This document shows positions 1 through 12,560 of a DNA stretch of 64,000 bases, piece by piece. A program made the translations under genes and the position numbers. Every line of letters begins with the position of its first letter. The first letter of the stretch is position 1. The stretch is from Lophius americanus (lineage: Eukaryota > Chordata > Actinopteri > Lophiiformes > Lophiidae): the NCBI GenBank assembly GCA_037951165.1, contig JBBDHG010000112.1, positions 41,001 to 105,000 of the forward strand, read 5' to 3'. The notes under the pieces were generated by a model. The model saw nothing but the letters and a program-made list of their open reading frames with translations. It made no database searches and was not told the DNA's origin.

Positions 1-104
1 GGGGGCTGATAAACATTTGCCATTTCTCTTTGCACAGTCAAACAAAGTAATCAGAAAGCAATGTTTAAGTTATACTGAACATAACACTGCAGAGCTGAGC
101 TCAT

Positions 105-330
105 TCTGAATGCCATTTTAACCCTTTAACGCCCTGCTCAGCTGTTTGGTTGAACATATTCTGAGTCACTATTTCATAATGAAAAACGTTCCTGAACCTG
201 TGTATGATGTGACCCAGTGCATCATTATTATGCAAAAGTAAGGTGCTAAGGATGCCCTCCAGGATGGACCACTGGGGGATACCACAGTCCAAAGGAGCAA
301 CCGAGGAGGAGGAATGAACCATGGCTATTG
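105..330 (-). mobile_element. L2/CR1-like LINE reverse-transcriptase fragment (degenerate)
   Basis: On the minus strand the frame reads LDCGIPQWSILEGILSTLL, then PheArg-containing sequence, then VTQ. This matches the RT block CGVPQGSILGP...LPLG that precedes the YADD catalytic box in L2-type LINEs. The YADD itself is not retained (HYEIVTQ occupies that place). It is a short, dead fragment. A second copy of the same block lies at 8065-8225. Confidence 0.6.
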
Positions 331-2159
331 AGAATGTCCTATTCAATAAGATGTATTCATTTTGGCATATTAAAGAACTTTAGTTCTTGTCACGTGATAC
401 GACCTAAAAAGTTCTAATAAGGGTCAAAGTGTTTTTCTAAAAACAATGTATAACAAAAGGTTGAGCTACTCTAATTCAAATGGCCTATTTCCCATGAAAT
501 ATGAAATTAATAAAGGATTAATTGTTGTAAGTCGAATTTTAAGTCAGTTTTAATACGTGCTAGATCACATAAGTTATCATTTTATGGTAAATTTAGAGTG
601 TCTGATGTATAAATTTAAATAATGAAATTATAAATTTGTTTAATCATAGCAGAAGCAAAGACAGCCTTTCAAAGGTTTTGACTAACTCTGTGTCAGAGGA
701 CCTGTTGGCTGAGACGTCCACTGTATGTACTGTAAGCCTGTAGGCCATCACTGACTTCATCAGCATGGGGTTGACAACAAGGAGAATTAGGCCTCATCTA
801 AATGTAAATTAGGTTTTATACCTTTTGGCAAGCTGCTTACACAGCCAGTGTAAATTTTAGTAAACCTATTAGATTTAATTCTGTGCTATACTAAGACAAC
901 AAAATATCATCTGTGCATTTACACAATGTACAGTACATAGAAGAGCAGGAACCAAAAAGGCACACGGAATATCTACAAACTCATAAATCTCTTCATAAAT
1001 TTCAAATAAATAAAAAAACACATGAAAGTATTCCTGCTATTCAGAGACATAGGCTGTCATGACAGAACCATTCAATAGGTTTGACAAATATACGTACATG
1101 CCGTTCCAACATTCAATACATGCAGCAGGATTTTATAAAGGATTCTCCAATTTCCCCCCTGTCACTGGCATCACAGACTGAATGTGAGAGAAGCAGCCTG
1201 TTAGTGTTCTCCTGGTTTGATTCATTCTGCTGCTTTTTCAGTTCTTTAACCTACAGTATGACTTAGTGTTTGGTGAAAATACCTTTTTCTCTCCTGCAAC
1301 TAAAGCATTCAACAGATTCAAGTTTTAAACTGATTCGAGAGTTTTAACTGCTCTATTAAGTTTCTTAAAGAGCAACAACACCATTGTTAATATCAATGAA
1401 TACTAACACGTCTACTAAATAAAAATACATTAATCCTACCAATATTGGACTATGAGTGAAATAAGCATTTCACTTCATTAAAAGAGCAAGGGATACAAAT
1501 GAAACATTCAACAGTTTCATCAGGCGTTTTGAGTTATCAATAGTAACTATTTAAATCAGTTCTGATCACATTTTTGTTGAGCTTTGATAACATAAAATTA
1601 AAATCCAACGAAACATATATGATGGAAATACGATTAAGATCCCCAAGAATTTCCACTGTCTATTTCATTGAATTAGGAGTTTCACCCCAAATTTTTTGTA
1701 ACATAATTTCTCCACCATTGATCCGATTGAGTCCAATTTTGGTGAATATGAATCAACTCGAGGACATCTGTCTCGATATCTATCTAATCATATTTTACCC
1801 ATATTTCAATCTATTAGTCCTTATTTCCTCATTTTGGGAGCTTTTCTTTTTCTTTTTTACTAAATACACTGGAAATAACTTAATTAAATTGAGTTATTTA
1901 AATGAAATAACTCAAATAATGTGAGGGGTTCAATCAGGTGGATTGCTTGTAGAATGAAGGCAATTGGGGACTTTTCAGGGACATATCTTTGCTGTCGGGG
2001 ACGACAGCATAAGCCTAATTTGTCTTTGCGCTTTCTACGACTGGAGGAGGAATACCCTATTATTAAGATGTAAATTACCAGTTCTACCAAGATACGATAT
2101 TATATTGATTCTTTGGACAACAATACGCTATTTGCCGATATCAGAAAGTTTGCCATGAT

Positions 2160-3195
2160 ACAATTAGGGTTCGATTCGATTCAGGGGCCTGCGATCGATC
2201 AATATCAGACGATATTATGTACCGATTTAACAAAATTGGTGGTATTTCATCATGAGAAACAAGAATTATAATGCAATTTTGACATTTTTACCAATTTTAT
2301 GCTTAAATGTTATAATTACAAAAAGAACAAAGACCTGTTTCACAGTAAAGTGACACATCTTCCATGTTTAGATTTTTTTTTAAAGTTTCTTATCGGTTAA
2401 CACTAGGGACCCCTGATTACCTTTAAAATATAAACATATCTGTCGACATGCATTTTTCCCGAGATTATATTTACATGGTTCTGGTTCTGGTATTGTGTTC
2501 AGTGGTTTTGACGTATTAAACTGTGAATGCTTTACATCCCACAGAACAAAATGCCACCAAAAAGCTGTGTTTTTCTGCCACTCATAATTAATGTCTTCTG
2601 AACAATATATTTTTTGCATTGATTAATATAGTTTCTTTGAACTCAGAGTCTCATTAACAAAGACTTGTTTTAAGTTTTACTGATAAATAAATGTTTAGTG
2701 AAATAATTTATTTGTATATACCTGTTTATTGTTTGATTATGGATGCGCCGTCAATGCTAACTACGTTAGCATGTATAAGGCAATTCCCACTATATGTTAC
2801 TATTACTCTAACATACCAAGCACTAATTATTCTCCACATTGTTGTGAGGCAGTAAACATTCAGTCTGCACACGGAAGCCTTTATCTTTCATTTGAAGAGC
2901 AGGTTATCCAGGAAGTGAACGCTAATGTTCAGGAAGAGCAGAATAAAATGACAAAATTAAACTGCAGGCGCTGGCTGTTCCCATTAGTCCGCAGGTCTGT
3001 GCGCTGATAGGAAAGGAAACCTATGTATGGGAAACACTGCCGGTATGCGATGGTACTTATTTCAAAATAAAGGCGTACCTTAAAAAGGAAGATATACAGT
3101 ATATCGGTATTTTGACTTCCCATCGATTTGATTGGATCGTTGTTCAACAAACCGATATATCGATATGGATCGATGAATGGTTAACCCCTACTTAC
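2160..3195. mobile_element. Possible hAT-type nonautonomous element remnant
   Basis: The left end (ttagggttcgattcgattc, then gatcgatcaatatcagacgatat) and the right end (gtatatcggtattttgac..., gatcgatgaatggttaacccc) are enriched in mirrored atatcga/gatcgat words. Many fish hAT MITEs begin TAGGG and carry such gatatcg motifs. The ends are too diverged to define exact terminal repeats or a target duplication. No transposase similarity was seen inside. Confidence 0.35.
2754..2772. repeat. Short perfect inverted repeat (8-bp arms, 3-bp loop)
   Basis: ATGCTAAC and GTTAGCAT flank tac. It lies inside the putative hAT remnant and may be part of its internal palindromic structure. Confidence 0.6.
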
Positions 3196-3552
3196 CTACC
3201 CCTAAGACAGAGCGCTTGTCCCGACTGCAGTCAGACTCGACAACAAATCCCTATGAGACTGTTGTGTCTGAAACCCAGAACTCTGCTACCTCCCTACACA
3301 CCATGTGTTTTATTTTCTGATAATCAACAACTGACTACACAACATGTGTGTTCCTTACATGTCTGCATTACATGTCTGTACCTGGACAACTATTGCACAT
3401 CTCTAAGTAGACTATTTCAATACATATTTATATATGCCATTAGAAATCAACTCATTCTTTTTTCCTTATATTTACACAAACTTTATTCCTGTCATTTAAT
3501 TTACAAGTGTATTTTTATTTCTCAATTTTGGATTGAGTGTATAAGTATGCAT

Positions 3553-3589
3553 GTCTGTCTGTCTATCTATCTATCTATCTATCTGTCTA

Positions 3590-3629
<40 letters not shown>

Positions 3630-3677
3630 TCTATCTATCGATCGATTGATCTATCTATCTATCTATCTATCTATCTA
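3553..3677. repeat. Compound tetranucleotide microsatellite (TCTG/TCTA)
   Basis: Alternating blocks of gtct and atct units, with one interruption (atcgatcgattg) near 3638-3647. It produces a spurious open frame of repeated Leu-Ser-Ile/Tyr residues. Confidence 0.95.
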
Positions 3678-5027
3678 ATTACAAATTGAAAGCTATTAAA
3701 TTATAATAAATGCCTTGTAATGTAAAAGAACTATGCGTTATAAATGAAAATCAATGCTCAGTTTAAAAAAAGTCAGCAAAAGAAACGGGATAATAAAGGA
3801 AATGGGAAGTATTAATTTGGCAAGTAAACAACAATTCATCCCCTATTCTACCTTAAATAATGCATTTACTGGAAATAAATTAATATCAATTCCATAAATC
3901 ATTCAGGAGATACATCCGGAGGCAGAGACACTGCTATGTTAGCTGATCTTAGAGTGGGAGGTCAGTGCCCATTATTCAAAACCCGAGCCCTTCTGGACGT
4001 ATTATACTGTAAAAAAACTTTGATTTGTTTTTACAGTTTCTTACTGTGTTTTAGAATTACAGTATATTTGATTAAATAAATACATATGTTAATTGCTGTA
4101 TTATTGTAAATTTACAAGACAATTTGTCAGTTAATGAACGGAAAGTAAAATAATTGGCATCTACAGCATGTATCAATTATTTAATGATGAGTAAAGAATG
4201 TTACTAAATCATCTACCTAAATGGACTGTACTTACACAGCACCTGTCTAGTGTGACCAACCACACAAATGCTTCACAACACAAGTCAGCTTTCACACCCT
4301 CATACAGACAGGGTATATCATACATTGCAAGGAATGACCTGCTCATCAGGAGCATTAACCCTTCACACAATCAATCACACACCATCGGAATATGTTAACT
4401 TCAGGCGCCAAGGATCAAGCCACCAATAATTGCTTTACAAGAAAGACTTAATAACCACTTTCATTATTATTATTATCATCGTTATTAGAATAAGATGACT
4501 AACGTTCTAACACAATTAATTATACCACTAGTTGGCAGATAATTATAACATTTCCCATTTAACAATATCTAAGCATACGAGGTAAAACTAGAAAAGCTGT
4601 GTTTCAGGAAAAAGATGCAATCATTACTGGAAAAATTCAATTTGAGTTGATGTGGATATATCATAACCTCTATCATTGCAGAATAATCACAGAATGACTT
4701 AAGAATTGCTTAATTTCAAATGTGGCTATAAAAAAAAAATTTAAATATGAAAAAAAAAGAAAAAAAGAAACAAATTTAAAAACGTTTTACAATATACAAA
4801 CCTTTTGGGTTACTATAAAAGTATTGGTGAAATTTCATTGAATTTTGTACATTGGTCGTTGAGGAAAGGAGTTGATAGACTATATTCCCTATCAAAGTTG
4901 TTACAAATTAACAGAGGAACAAGGGAGATCCTACATCACAACTTTGAGTGGCTTATGGTAGTAAAGTTATATAAAAGGCTAATAAAGTTATAATACTCTT
5001 TGGAGGTTGTATTATCAATGCAGACCT

Positions 5028-5050
5028 GGTCATGTTGTTTCAACATGACC
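5028..5050. repeat. Perfect inverted repeat (10-bp arms, ttt loop)
   Basis: GGTCATGTTG and CAACATGACC are separated by ttt. No surrounding element boundaries are visible. Confidence 0.7.
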
Positions 5051-8000
5051 TGATAGCCCCTATAGATGCTATGCTGTTTGTTGTTAAGTTTACGGGACAG
5101 ACATGTACTTCAGATGATCCTCGTCTATATTATAAAATCCTGTGCAATAGTTTTTCTAATGAATCTCCATGTCTCCATAAATTTGAAATTTTTCCTTTGA
5201 ACTAATTTGTATTAGACCTCAGACATGTGATAACTGCCGGAACACACACATATGGCCTGCTGGCCTCTTGCTCTTTGAAAATCAAGTGCTTCAGAAATAA
5301 ATAATATCAGACATTAACTCTGCAGAAAAACATTCAGAATTACACAAAGGCCAGACGTATAAAATACAGAAGGTGAACTTAAATCAATCCTCAGTCTGCA
5401 GAGAAAAAAATGGAATTGTCAGTGGAAATATGAAATCTGAGTGCTATCTGAACCTAATCTCCACACAGAGATTCAATCCCAGGGGTCCAGGTGCACTGCC
5501 TACTTGTGTGCTTGAGGAGGTGCCTGCATGTTGGTCTAACTGAATGACCTTGTCTGTTCAATGTCGTACATTCAACTGTTCTAAAAACTGGAAAACATAG
5601 AGCAAACCGGAGCTGGAAACCGGAGCATTTAATTTGTTTTATTATTTGGTGAACTCCAGCGAACAAGATGTACAAGATAAAATTTCAATGGCCATTCAAA
5701 ACTACGACATGTATTTCTCTTTCCAGCCACGCTTGGTTTAAAAATCTCCCAGTAGTGTCCTCAACCAGAAGATTTTCAATAGAGTAGATGTATTTCGTAC
5801 CTTTAAAATGTATGTTTGACACTTACTTCATACTGGCTATACTACAATTAAAAGTTTGGTATTTATTTTATAACTTTTTAGGCCAGGGAGTAATAAAGGC
5901 ACTAAATATGATCCATGTTTGGCTCCAGACCACATATTTCATCATATAACAATCATCTACTAATGCAAAGAAATGGCCTTGAAATCACTAGTGGCTCTGA
6001 TTTGAGACATGTCTTCGAACAAATTCATTGAGCTAGCTGGATAACATGATAATAGTTCTGTGGTACAGAACCAGTCAGGCTGTTATGAGTAGTCTTAGCT
6101 ATTACTCTTTATTCTGCAGGAGGTTTTGTAAACCTCTTCCTATGGTTCATTTGTAGTGGTTGTTTTGTTTGAACTGAAAGCACATTAGTTTGAATTTGTT
6201 CCCTTGAAAATGGCATAAACTATAAATAAAACTATCATTAGTACGAGCAGAAGTAGGAGTAGTATTATCTTGATTAAAATAATGTTAATATTTCTTGCAT
6301 TCCTGATACCAAGTGCTGGAAATTTCGGAAACCTTATATAAAAAGATACAAATCCTGTTACACAATAGCTGGATATCCACCTGATTTCTATTCATCATCA
6401 CACTAAAAATATGCTCCATCTGAAATACAGAGACATTGGCTGGAGCATATAGCCTGATAAGGTTGGATAAATAAGGTGGTGCAAATCCATGCAGAGATTT
6501 AAATTCAGCTCAGTCAGCTCCACTGTAGGCAGCCGTTGCATTGAGGGTGGAATTTGTGTACTGTGGTCACATTTATTTGATCTGACTGTAATGAGAATTC
6601 GATCCGTGGTATTTCAAGCAAAGTGGAGCTGTTTGGAAGAAACTTCAGGCTGGAGTATGTGGCATTAAAATAATCCAATTTCACTTAAACAAAGGAGTGT
6701 GTGAGAGTGTCTATATCAACCACTTATGGGATGGAATGGATTTTAGTTATAAATGAAGCTTTTGTTATATGAGATGGAAAACAAAGATCAAATAGATACT
6801 GCTGCAGTTGTTACCAGAATATCACAATATAAAATAATCTTTGCAACTGATTTGAAGAGGTGAGGCCTGATCTATAAAACATGACATACTGCTTGTAAAA
6901 TGTCTACGTCTTCAGGTATTTCACACTGTAGTTTGTAATTATTTGCAGCCACGACTATTCACCATAGCAACAACTTTCAACACTAATTTCCACCAAGATG
7001 GAACTACAATTTTGAAAACATGCCATGAATCACAACCTTGACTCCCACATTTTGCTACTGATATTCATCAAGTTTACAACTCACCACTCTCAAAGCAAGC
7101 ATCAAAAACCAGATGTCCTTTTCGTGGAGCTCCTGAGTAACCTGGCAGGCTCACCATTAGTTTGTTCACATTTCCCACCAAAGCATCCTCTCCTCCAGTT
7201 TCACTGCCTGGAGAACAAGTTTGACACAGAAGACAAAAGATGAGCCCCATTTTACTAAAAGGTGTTTTGTAAAGATGGTGGGAACAAGATTGTGCAACTA
7301 GCTTCTATCTTTATCGTAAGGGATGGAAGCTATTATCCTGAATAATGCATAAGATCTCATAAAGAATAACATGTCCTTGTTGGTTCTTTCCAAATATATT
7401 CGGCCATCTTGGATTTTATGTCACCGCTAGATGAAATAACATTTTCATCAACACATGAATAGAAACATTTACCAAACTTCTTCTTAAACATGGGGCTTTG
7501 TTTAGGTTTTACACAGATTAAAATTAATAAGATGTAACTTTTTTTTTTAAATTGGAACTGTAATTCATTTAAAATTTTTGCATTTTTATAGTTAGCTAAT
7601 TTTTTATAACAAGCTGATTTATTACAACTTCTGTTCAAATATTTGTCATTATTTTACCCACCTTTAATTGATGGCTGTAAATGCACTTTTTTCTTGAAAG
7701 AAGCTATTTCAAAACAAAAAAATACATATATATCTGACCATAATGACATGCAACATGAAGGACGGAATAATGAATTGATCTGATCACAAACAGGTCTGGG
7801 TTTATTTTTCTTTGTGTGTTTCTTTTCACATTTGTAAATAGTAAGTTGTGCTCCGCACTGTGTTCTGCAAATACCAAAAATAATGATAAAGTGATGCTTA
7901 AAAAAAATTACATGATATGTTCTTGTTTAAATACATTGCTATTTATAACTATCAGAGCATTTATGTAACGAATAGAATGAATACACTGTATTTATATATT

Positions 8001-8064
8001 TTAAAAAGACATTATTGTAATTTAGTAAGAAGTAATATTGTTTATTTATTTTATTTTATTTAGT

Positions 8065-8225
8065 AACTTAGCCCTTTAATGTCAGTATCTCTTACTGAAA
8101 AATGTGTGCCAATTGACTGAACCTGTTTACAAAATGACCCAGCGGCTATATGTTTATTAAAGATTAAAAGTCCAAGGATAGAGCCCTTGGGGATACCACA
8201 TGACCAAATTGGGCTAATCGAATTA
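8065..8225 (-). mobile_element. Second L2/CR1-like RT fragment, same block as 105-330
   Basis: The + strand shares words with 105-330: gccctttaa near the start, tgaacctgt...atgacccag, and ggggataccaca. The minus strand carries a frame-shifted IPKGSILGL-type RT block. Both copies are on the same strand and truncated to nearly the same interval, so they may derive from one subfamily or from an old duplication. Confidence 0.55.
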
Positions 8226-9901
8226 AAATGGACTATTTTTCTATGAAAAAAATTTTTTTATAAGTTAATTATTATAATTACTATTATTTTCGCAGTCCCT
8301 TTGGGGTTCCAACATCATTCTTAGCAGCTACTACAATCAGCCCTAATTTTCAAACCAAATTACTTGATGAAGAAATAAACATCTTAAGTATTCATATACC
8401 TTAAATGAAGAAATAAACAACTTAAACTTTCCTATAATTATATCAGTATTCAAAGTTTTATCTGTTTTACACAGATATATATCATACCTTGTAATAATCA
8501 TTTCAATTGAACTCATATTATGTGTTTATCAGGGAAGTGTTTCCATGTGCTTTGTAGCTTTAACCCAAAACAAACCCTGGTGATACAAATGTCAAAATAC
8601 ATTTAACTGCTATGGAACTTTCCCATGTAGCTTTACCTTTGATTTTTTACCCCAAGTGTTCATTTTCAGCCTGTATTTTTTTTACTACCTGGAAGTTTCA
8701 ATCAACCATTGAGAATTATGTCGTTTTTAGGAGAATTAAGTTATACCTTTACAAGAATAAAGCTGTGATTTACGAGAAGAAAACTCACAACTCAGAGTAA
8801 GAACAGAGTAATAATTTTACAAAGAAAAAAAGTTTTGAAATGACGAGAATTAAGTAATTATTTCACGAGAATTTAAGGCTACGCATTAGAGGGGGAGATA
8901 TAGCAGAGGAGTGAAGAGTGCCAGCATCAGAATGAAGAATGTGGATCATATTGTTAAACTATGTTTTGATATGGGTATAACAAATAGAGAAATATTGAAT
9001 CTTTGGGCACACAAACACCTCATCATTATTAGAATCAGGAACTTGAAAATGTTGCATCAGAAATTGGTTCTATCCCAGACAGACTTAAAGACAATCATCA
9101 ATTTTGTGGAGCAGGAGATGGCGGGTAGCAATAGTCAACTGCAGGGCATTAGTTGGTTGCATCAGCAGCAAAGGATGGTTTTTATTTTTTCGTTTAACAA
9201 TGAGATTGGTTATGTGAAAGAGTGGAGCTGGAGCTGAGATGGTACAATCATGTGGCACAGGAATTAATGGGAGCATGGATGGACATAATGTGGATGGAGG
9301 CTTGTATCACAAACAGTGACTTTTTTTTTTTAATCATTGTGGTCTTAATACTCAGTCGTATTATTTTATCCTCATCTCCCCCGTAGATTTCACTTAAAGA
9401 GAAAATGTGCTGAGTTGTTAGGGGTTAATTTAGATGCGTAACGAAAGAGACAGAATATTTCAGGTTGAGCCACGGAGCTAATTAGCTCCAAACCAGGTCA
9501 GCTAAGGAGCTAACTCTTTCTAATTTATCAGGCAGCACAGCGGGCGAGCTAATACCAATAACCGACACCTAGTTATGGTTAAAATATTTGGAGTATTGTC
9601 AGGTATTTTGTTAAGCGGAAATGTCTTCGTACCGTTAGCTCTATGGAGAGGCTAATGACTGTAGAAGCAAAGCTAGATCATGACTAGCTGGTGATTCGAG
9701 TATTGTTTACATCCTGTCCCTGCTAGCTGGAGCGTTAGCACACCTAGCGTTAGTCAGAACTATTAAGACACCCAGCGAACCCCAAACATGCAGCTACTGT
9801 TTGGCAGACAACCGGGCGTCGTCCGCTCCCTTCGCTGGTATAGCAATGAACGGGAAACACTTTAAGGCTCGTATTTACACACCAGTCTCGTCGGCTCTTA
9901 C

Positions 9902-9916
9902 AGCGTTCTCCTCCAT
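9902..9916 (-). CDS. agbl4: Candidate agbl4 first coding exon (MEENA, minus strand)
   Basis: On the minus strand ATG GAG GAG AAC GCT is followed by the donor gtaagag, giving MEENA in phase 0. The start context is strong, with A at -3 and G at +4. It sits 44 bp downstream (in minus-strand direction) of an RFX X-box in a CpG-richer island. In mammals AGBL4 lies next to ELAVL4 in head-to-head orientation. It encodes cytosolic carboxypeptidase 6, which trims polyglutamate side chains from tubulin and is linked to cilia. The name rests on synteny and the ciliary promoter motif; five codons alone prove nothing. No further agbl4 exon was found in 1-9900. Confidence 0.4.
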
Positions 9917-9959
9917 CTTCCCTTCAATTCTGCACTAAGGGAGCCGACGCTCTGTGTGG

Positions 9960-9973
9960 GTTACCACGGCAAC
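9960..9973. promoter_or_regulatory. RFX X-box (ciliary promoter motif)
   Basis: The sequence GTTACCACGGCAAC is an imperfect palindrome. On the minus strand it reads GTTGCC-GT-GGTAAC, which fits the X-box consensus of two RFX half-sites separated by two bases. RFX factors drive many cilium genes from X-boxes close to the start site. It lies 44 bp from the minus-strand start codon at 9916. Confidence 0.75.
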
Positions 9974-10379
9974 GGAGCAGGAGGAAGCAGGAGAGGAGAG
10001 GCGCTTTCTTCTCCATCAGTAGCTGTACCACTGCATTCCTACAAGAGTTTACATTATGCAGGATTTTTTAGGTAGGCTGATCCTGTTGATTTGAAAATAG
10101 TGACATCTGCATGAAGATCGACGGGCAGAAATAATTAGAAACAGCAAAATATACACCACATATTTTCATTATTTTGTATTTGTATAGCCGCCTCATGAAA
10201 ACTGGTGTTCGGTCCCATTTCAAAAAGTTTAACAAATTGACAGTTACAATAATGTTTTTATTATTAGCCGGAAAATTAAAACCTTAGAAGTATTTTCTAA
10301 GTTGCAAGGAGTTCCATTACACTGCATATAAAAATTAATACGTACATTTTTCACGCCTCAGTGTTATTGCCACAATACT

Positions 10380-10625
10380 TGAATTTGAAATGATTTCACA
10401 GAAGAAAAAGCCAATCATTACTGGCCCCTGCAAGATAATCTGAATTATCCTGCAGATTGATTGAAGCTGCAGGTTTTCTAGACAATTTGAGCATAGATGT
10501 CATCAAGGCCAATCAAGCCTGGTCCTATTCCTTTCCCATTACAAAGGCATCACCTGATTAAGTACATCAAATGAGTAGCCGCACAACTCCTGGAGCAAGA
10601 GGCATGCAGGGCTGCTTCTAATTTT
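10380..10625. promoter_or_regulatory. Candidate conserved noncoding element
   Basis: Unique, low-CpG sequence with several homeodomain/TALE-like words (ccaatcatta, gattgattga, ctgattaag, ccaatcaa) and no repeat signature. It lies between two head-to-head promoters, a typical place for a neural enhancer. Conservation cannot be seen from a single sequence, so this is a composition-based guess. Confidence 0.25.
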
Positions 10626-11312
10626 CAGGTTATAACAGGACCAAATGAATAAGACCAGAGAGAGGGCAATGATTTTTCTCTGTGTGTGTGATCTGTATTT
10701 GATGGCGAGCATCAACAGGCCACTGAGCAGCTAGGTTGTACTGATTATTTCTCAGTTGATAGGGAGAGAAAACTGAGCTGCTGTGTAATATTTTGTTAAA
10801 ATTGAAAATTGAATAACTGTCCGCCATTATATGTCATTCATTTAACACTATGGCAATTAAAGAGCTCCATTGTGGCGCAGTCATTCATTTTCAAGAGGGA
10901 GGTTGAAATAGAATTATCGAGCATGAGAAGAATGAATTATATAGGCTACATGTTTACCTTTTTTCACAGCTCTTATCAAACGGAGAGACTGCATGGGAGA
11001 ATTTGAAGTTTCACTTTAGATACTGTCTTTAACATTTTCCATGAATCCGTTGCATGAATGTTGGATTGTGAAAATTCTTATGCCCACTCCTTCCTGAGAT
11101 ATAAAGGGCTCCTGCTAAGCGAACAACTAAAAAGATATTTTTATTTTTCATCTAATAATATACTAATAAAAACATAGTATGGAATAGAATTGAGTAGAAT
11201 AGTTCACTAATTCAAAGATGAACATCTATATTTTACATACAACACCTTTAAATATGATGAAATATCAGATGTGATCTTCGTGGATAAATATTCTCTGGTG
11301 TTTGAAAAACAC

Positions 11313-11368
11313 TTATAATAATAATAATAATAATAATACATTTCATTTATCATGCACTTTAAATTTGG
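11313..11368. repeat. (AAT)n-tailed interspersed repeat end, copy 1
   Basis: An AAT microsatellite is followed by acatttcatttatcatgcac and tttaaatttg. The same junction recurs at 57771, 62303 and 63394 in the same orientation. It looks like the 3' end of a heavily 5'-truncated retroelement on the minus strand, where the tail would be (ATT)n. Confidence 0.6.
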
Positions 11369-11734
11369 ATCAACATATCAGAATCCCTCCAGAGGGAACA
11401 ATAGCTTTGGCAAAGCAAACACATCTTGCTCTGAATCTCAGAATGATGAGCTAATAGTGTGGGTTTTTGTTTATGTTTTCCAGTGAGTGCAGGGAAATCC
11501 TTTTTACTTTGGTTAGATCAAGACTTCCTCACATAAAGACCATCATCAATGATGGAGGAAGTCATGCAAAAACTTAAGCGCAAGTGGCAGCAAATTATTG
11601 ACGGGTGGCTGTGAGAGTCAGGGTGGGGGGTTTGGGACAAGGGTGCAGAGAAAATGTGGTATTTAGAAACAAATCACTCTGGTGACAGCAATCAAGAGGC
11701 TCCAAGGAATGAGGTTTGGTCTGAATGGATAGCC

Positions 11735-12560
11735 CTGAATATAGCTCAGAGGATAAGCCTTTATGCTGATGATATGCTACTTTTCCTCCAAAACTCACAA
11801 ACTTCCCTTTCTCAAACAACTGCACTTATAGACAAATTATCATCCATCTCAGACAACTCTATTGATTTTCAGTACGTCATCAACTCAGCTACAGTCAGGA
11901 AACATCAGAAATTTAGGTATTACTATTTCCTCCAGGCTGTCATAATTAATGATCTTTTTTCAATGATTCCGACTCAACCATCTTCTGTTTGTTTTAAGGC
12001 ACTATATTTTGACATTTCTAAATTTTAATGGAAGAACAAACCACCACGTATTCGCTTGAATACACCTCAACAAAACAAGATCTTGGTGGATTAGAACTAC
12101 CAAACATTACTTTCTTTCCAACAGAGTTCAATTTATTTTAAAATGGATAAAACCCAATACACTGGACAACTCATGGATTGATGTAGCACAAACATTCTGC
12201 AATGAAATCCGAATCTTAGACTTACCATTCATCTGTTCCACTGTCAAACGTCATAGCTGCTTTAAAAGCATTAATATAAGCTCCTCCCTGACAGCCTGGT
12301 TGGAATTAGGGACCTTTCCTGGCTCCAATTTAGGGGGTGTTGGCCTCTGGTCGGGACCGGGGTCCTCCTTCTCCACTCACTCCCTGTGTGGATCTGCTCT
12401 TGGCTGGGGCGCTTCGTCTGCCGCCCCCGGCTGGCTTTCCCTGGGAGCTGGCATGCGGTCCACCATGGCCTGAGGTTGTCCATACTCTGGGGCACCGTGG
12501 GGTGCCCTGGTGGCCTAGGGCCCACTCTGATCTAAGCCGGCAAAAAGCACATTCAAAGCA
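11735..12560 (+). mobile_element. L1-clade LINE fragment: ORF2 C-terminal part and GC-rich 3' end
   Basis: The catalytic box reads ISLYADDMLLFLQNSQTSL, as in L1 reverse transcriptases. After frameshifts and stops come WKNKPPRIRLNTPQQNK, LGGLELPN, NSWIDVAQTFCNEIR and LPFICSTVKRHSCFKSI, which follow the order of the L1 ORF2 C-terminal region. From about 12320 the sequence turns GC-rich (tctggtcgggaccggggtcc), as in many fish L1 3' untranslated regions. The fragment is 5'-truncated and inactive. Its strand is the same as elavl4, upstream of the distal promoter. Confidence 0.75.

Larger units (their letters stand above)
1..9900. other. Putative agbl4 intron 1 / AT-rich noncoding stretch
   Basis: This long AT-rich region holds no convincing exon on either strand. 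It contains two L2-like reverse-transcriptase pieces, a possible hAT remnant, a TCTA microsatellite and short inverted repeats, listed separately. The open frames here are short and lack family motifs. If the minus-strand exon at 9902-9916 is real, all of this is its first intron. Confidence 0.5.
9700..10030. promoter_or_regulatory. CpG-richer promoter-like region between agbl4 and elavl4
   Basis: This block has clearly more CpGs than either flank, including repeated cgtcggctc-type words around 9885-9950 and a GC-rich end at 9950-10000. It contains the X-box and the minus-strand start/donor pair. I read it as the promoter and first-exon region of a minus-strand gene, with possible weak divergent activity. 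No TATA box is evident. Confidence 0.55.

Noticed and set aside
3112..3678. 188-codon open frame ending in repeated Leu-Ser-Ile-Tyr
   Set aside because: The long tail is a TCTA/TCTG microsatellite and the start lies in a putative hAT remnant; no domain is visible.
11654..12028. Host gene encoding a YADD-containing protein
   Set aside because: The motif and following blocks belong to a frame-shifted L1 reverse transcriptase fragment.
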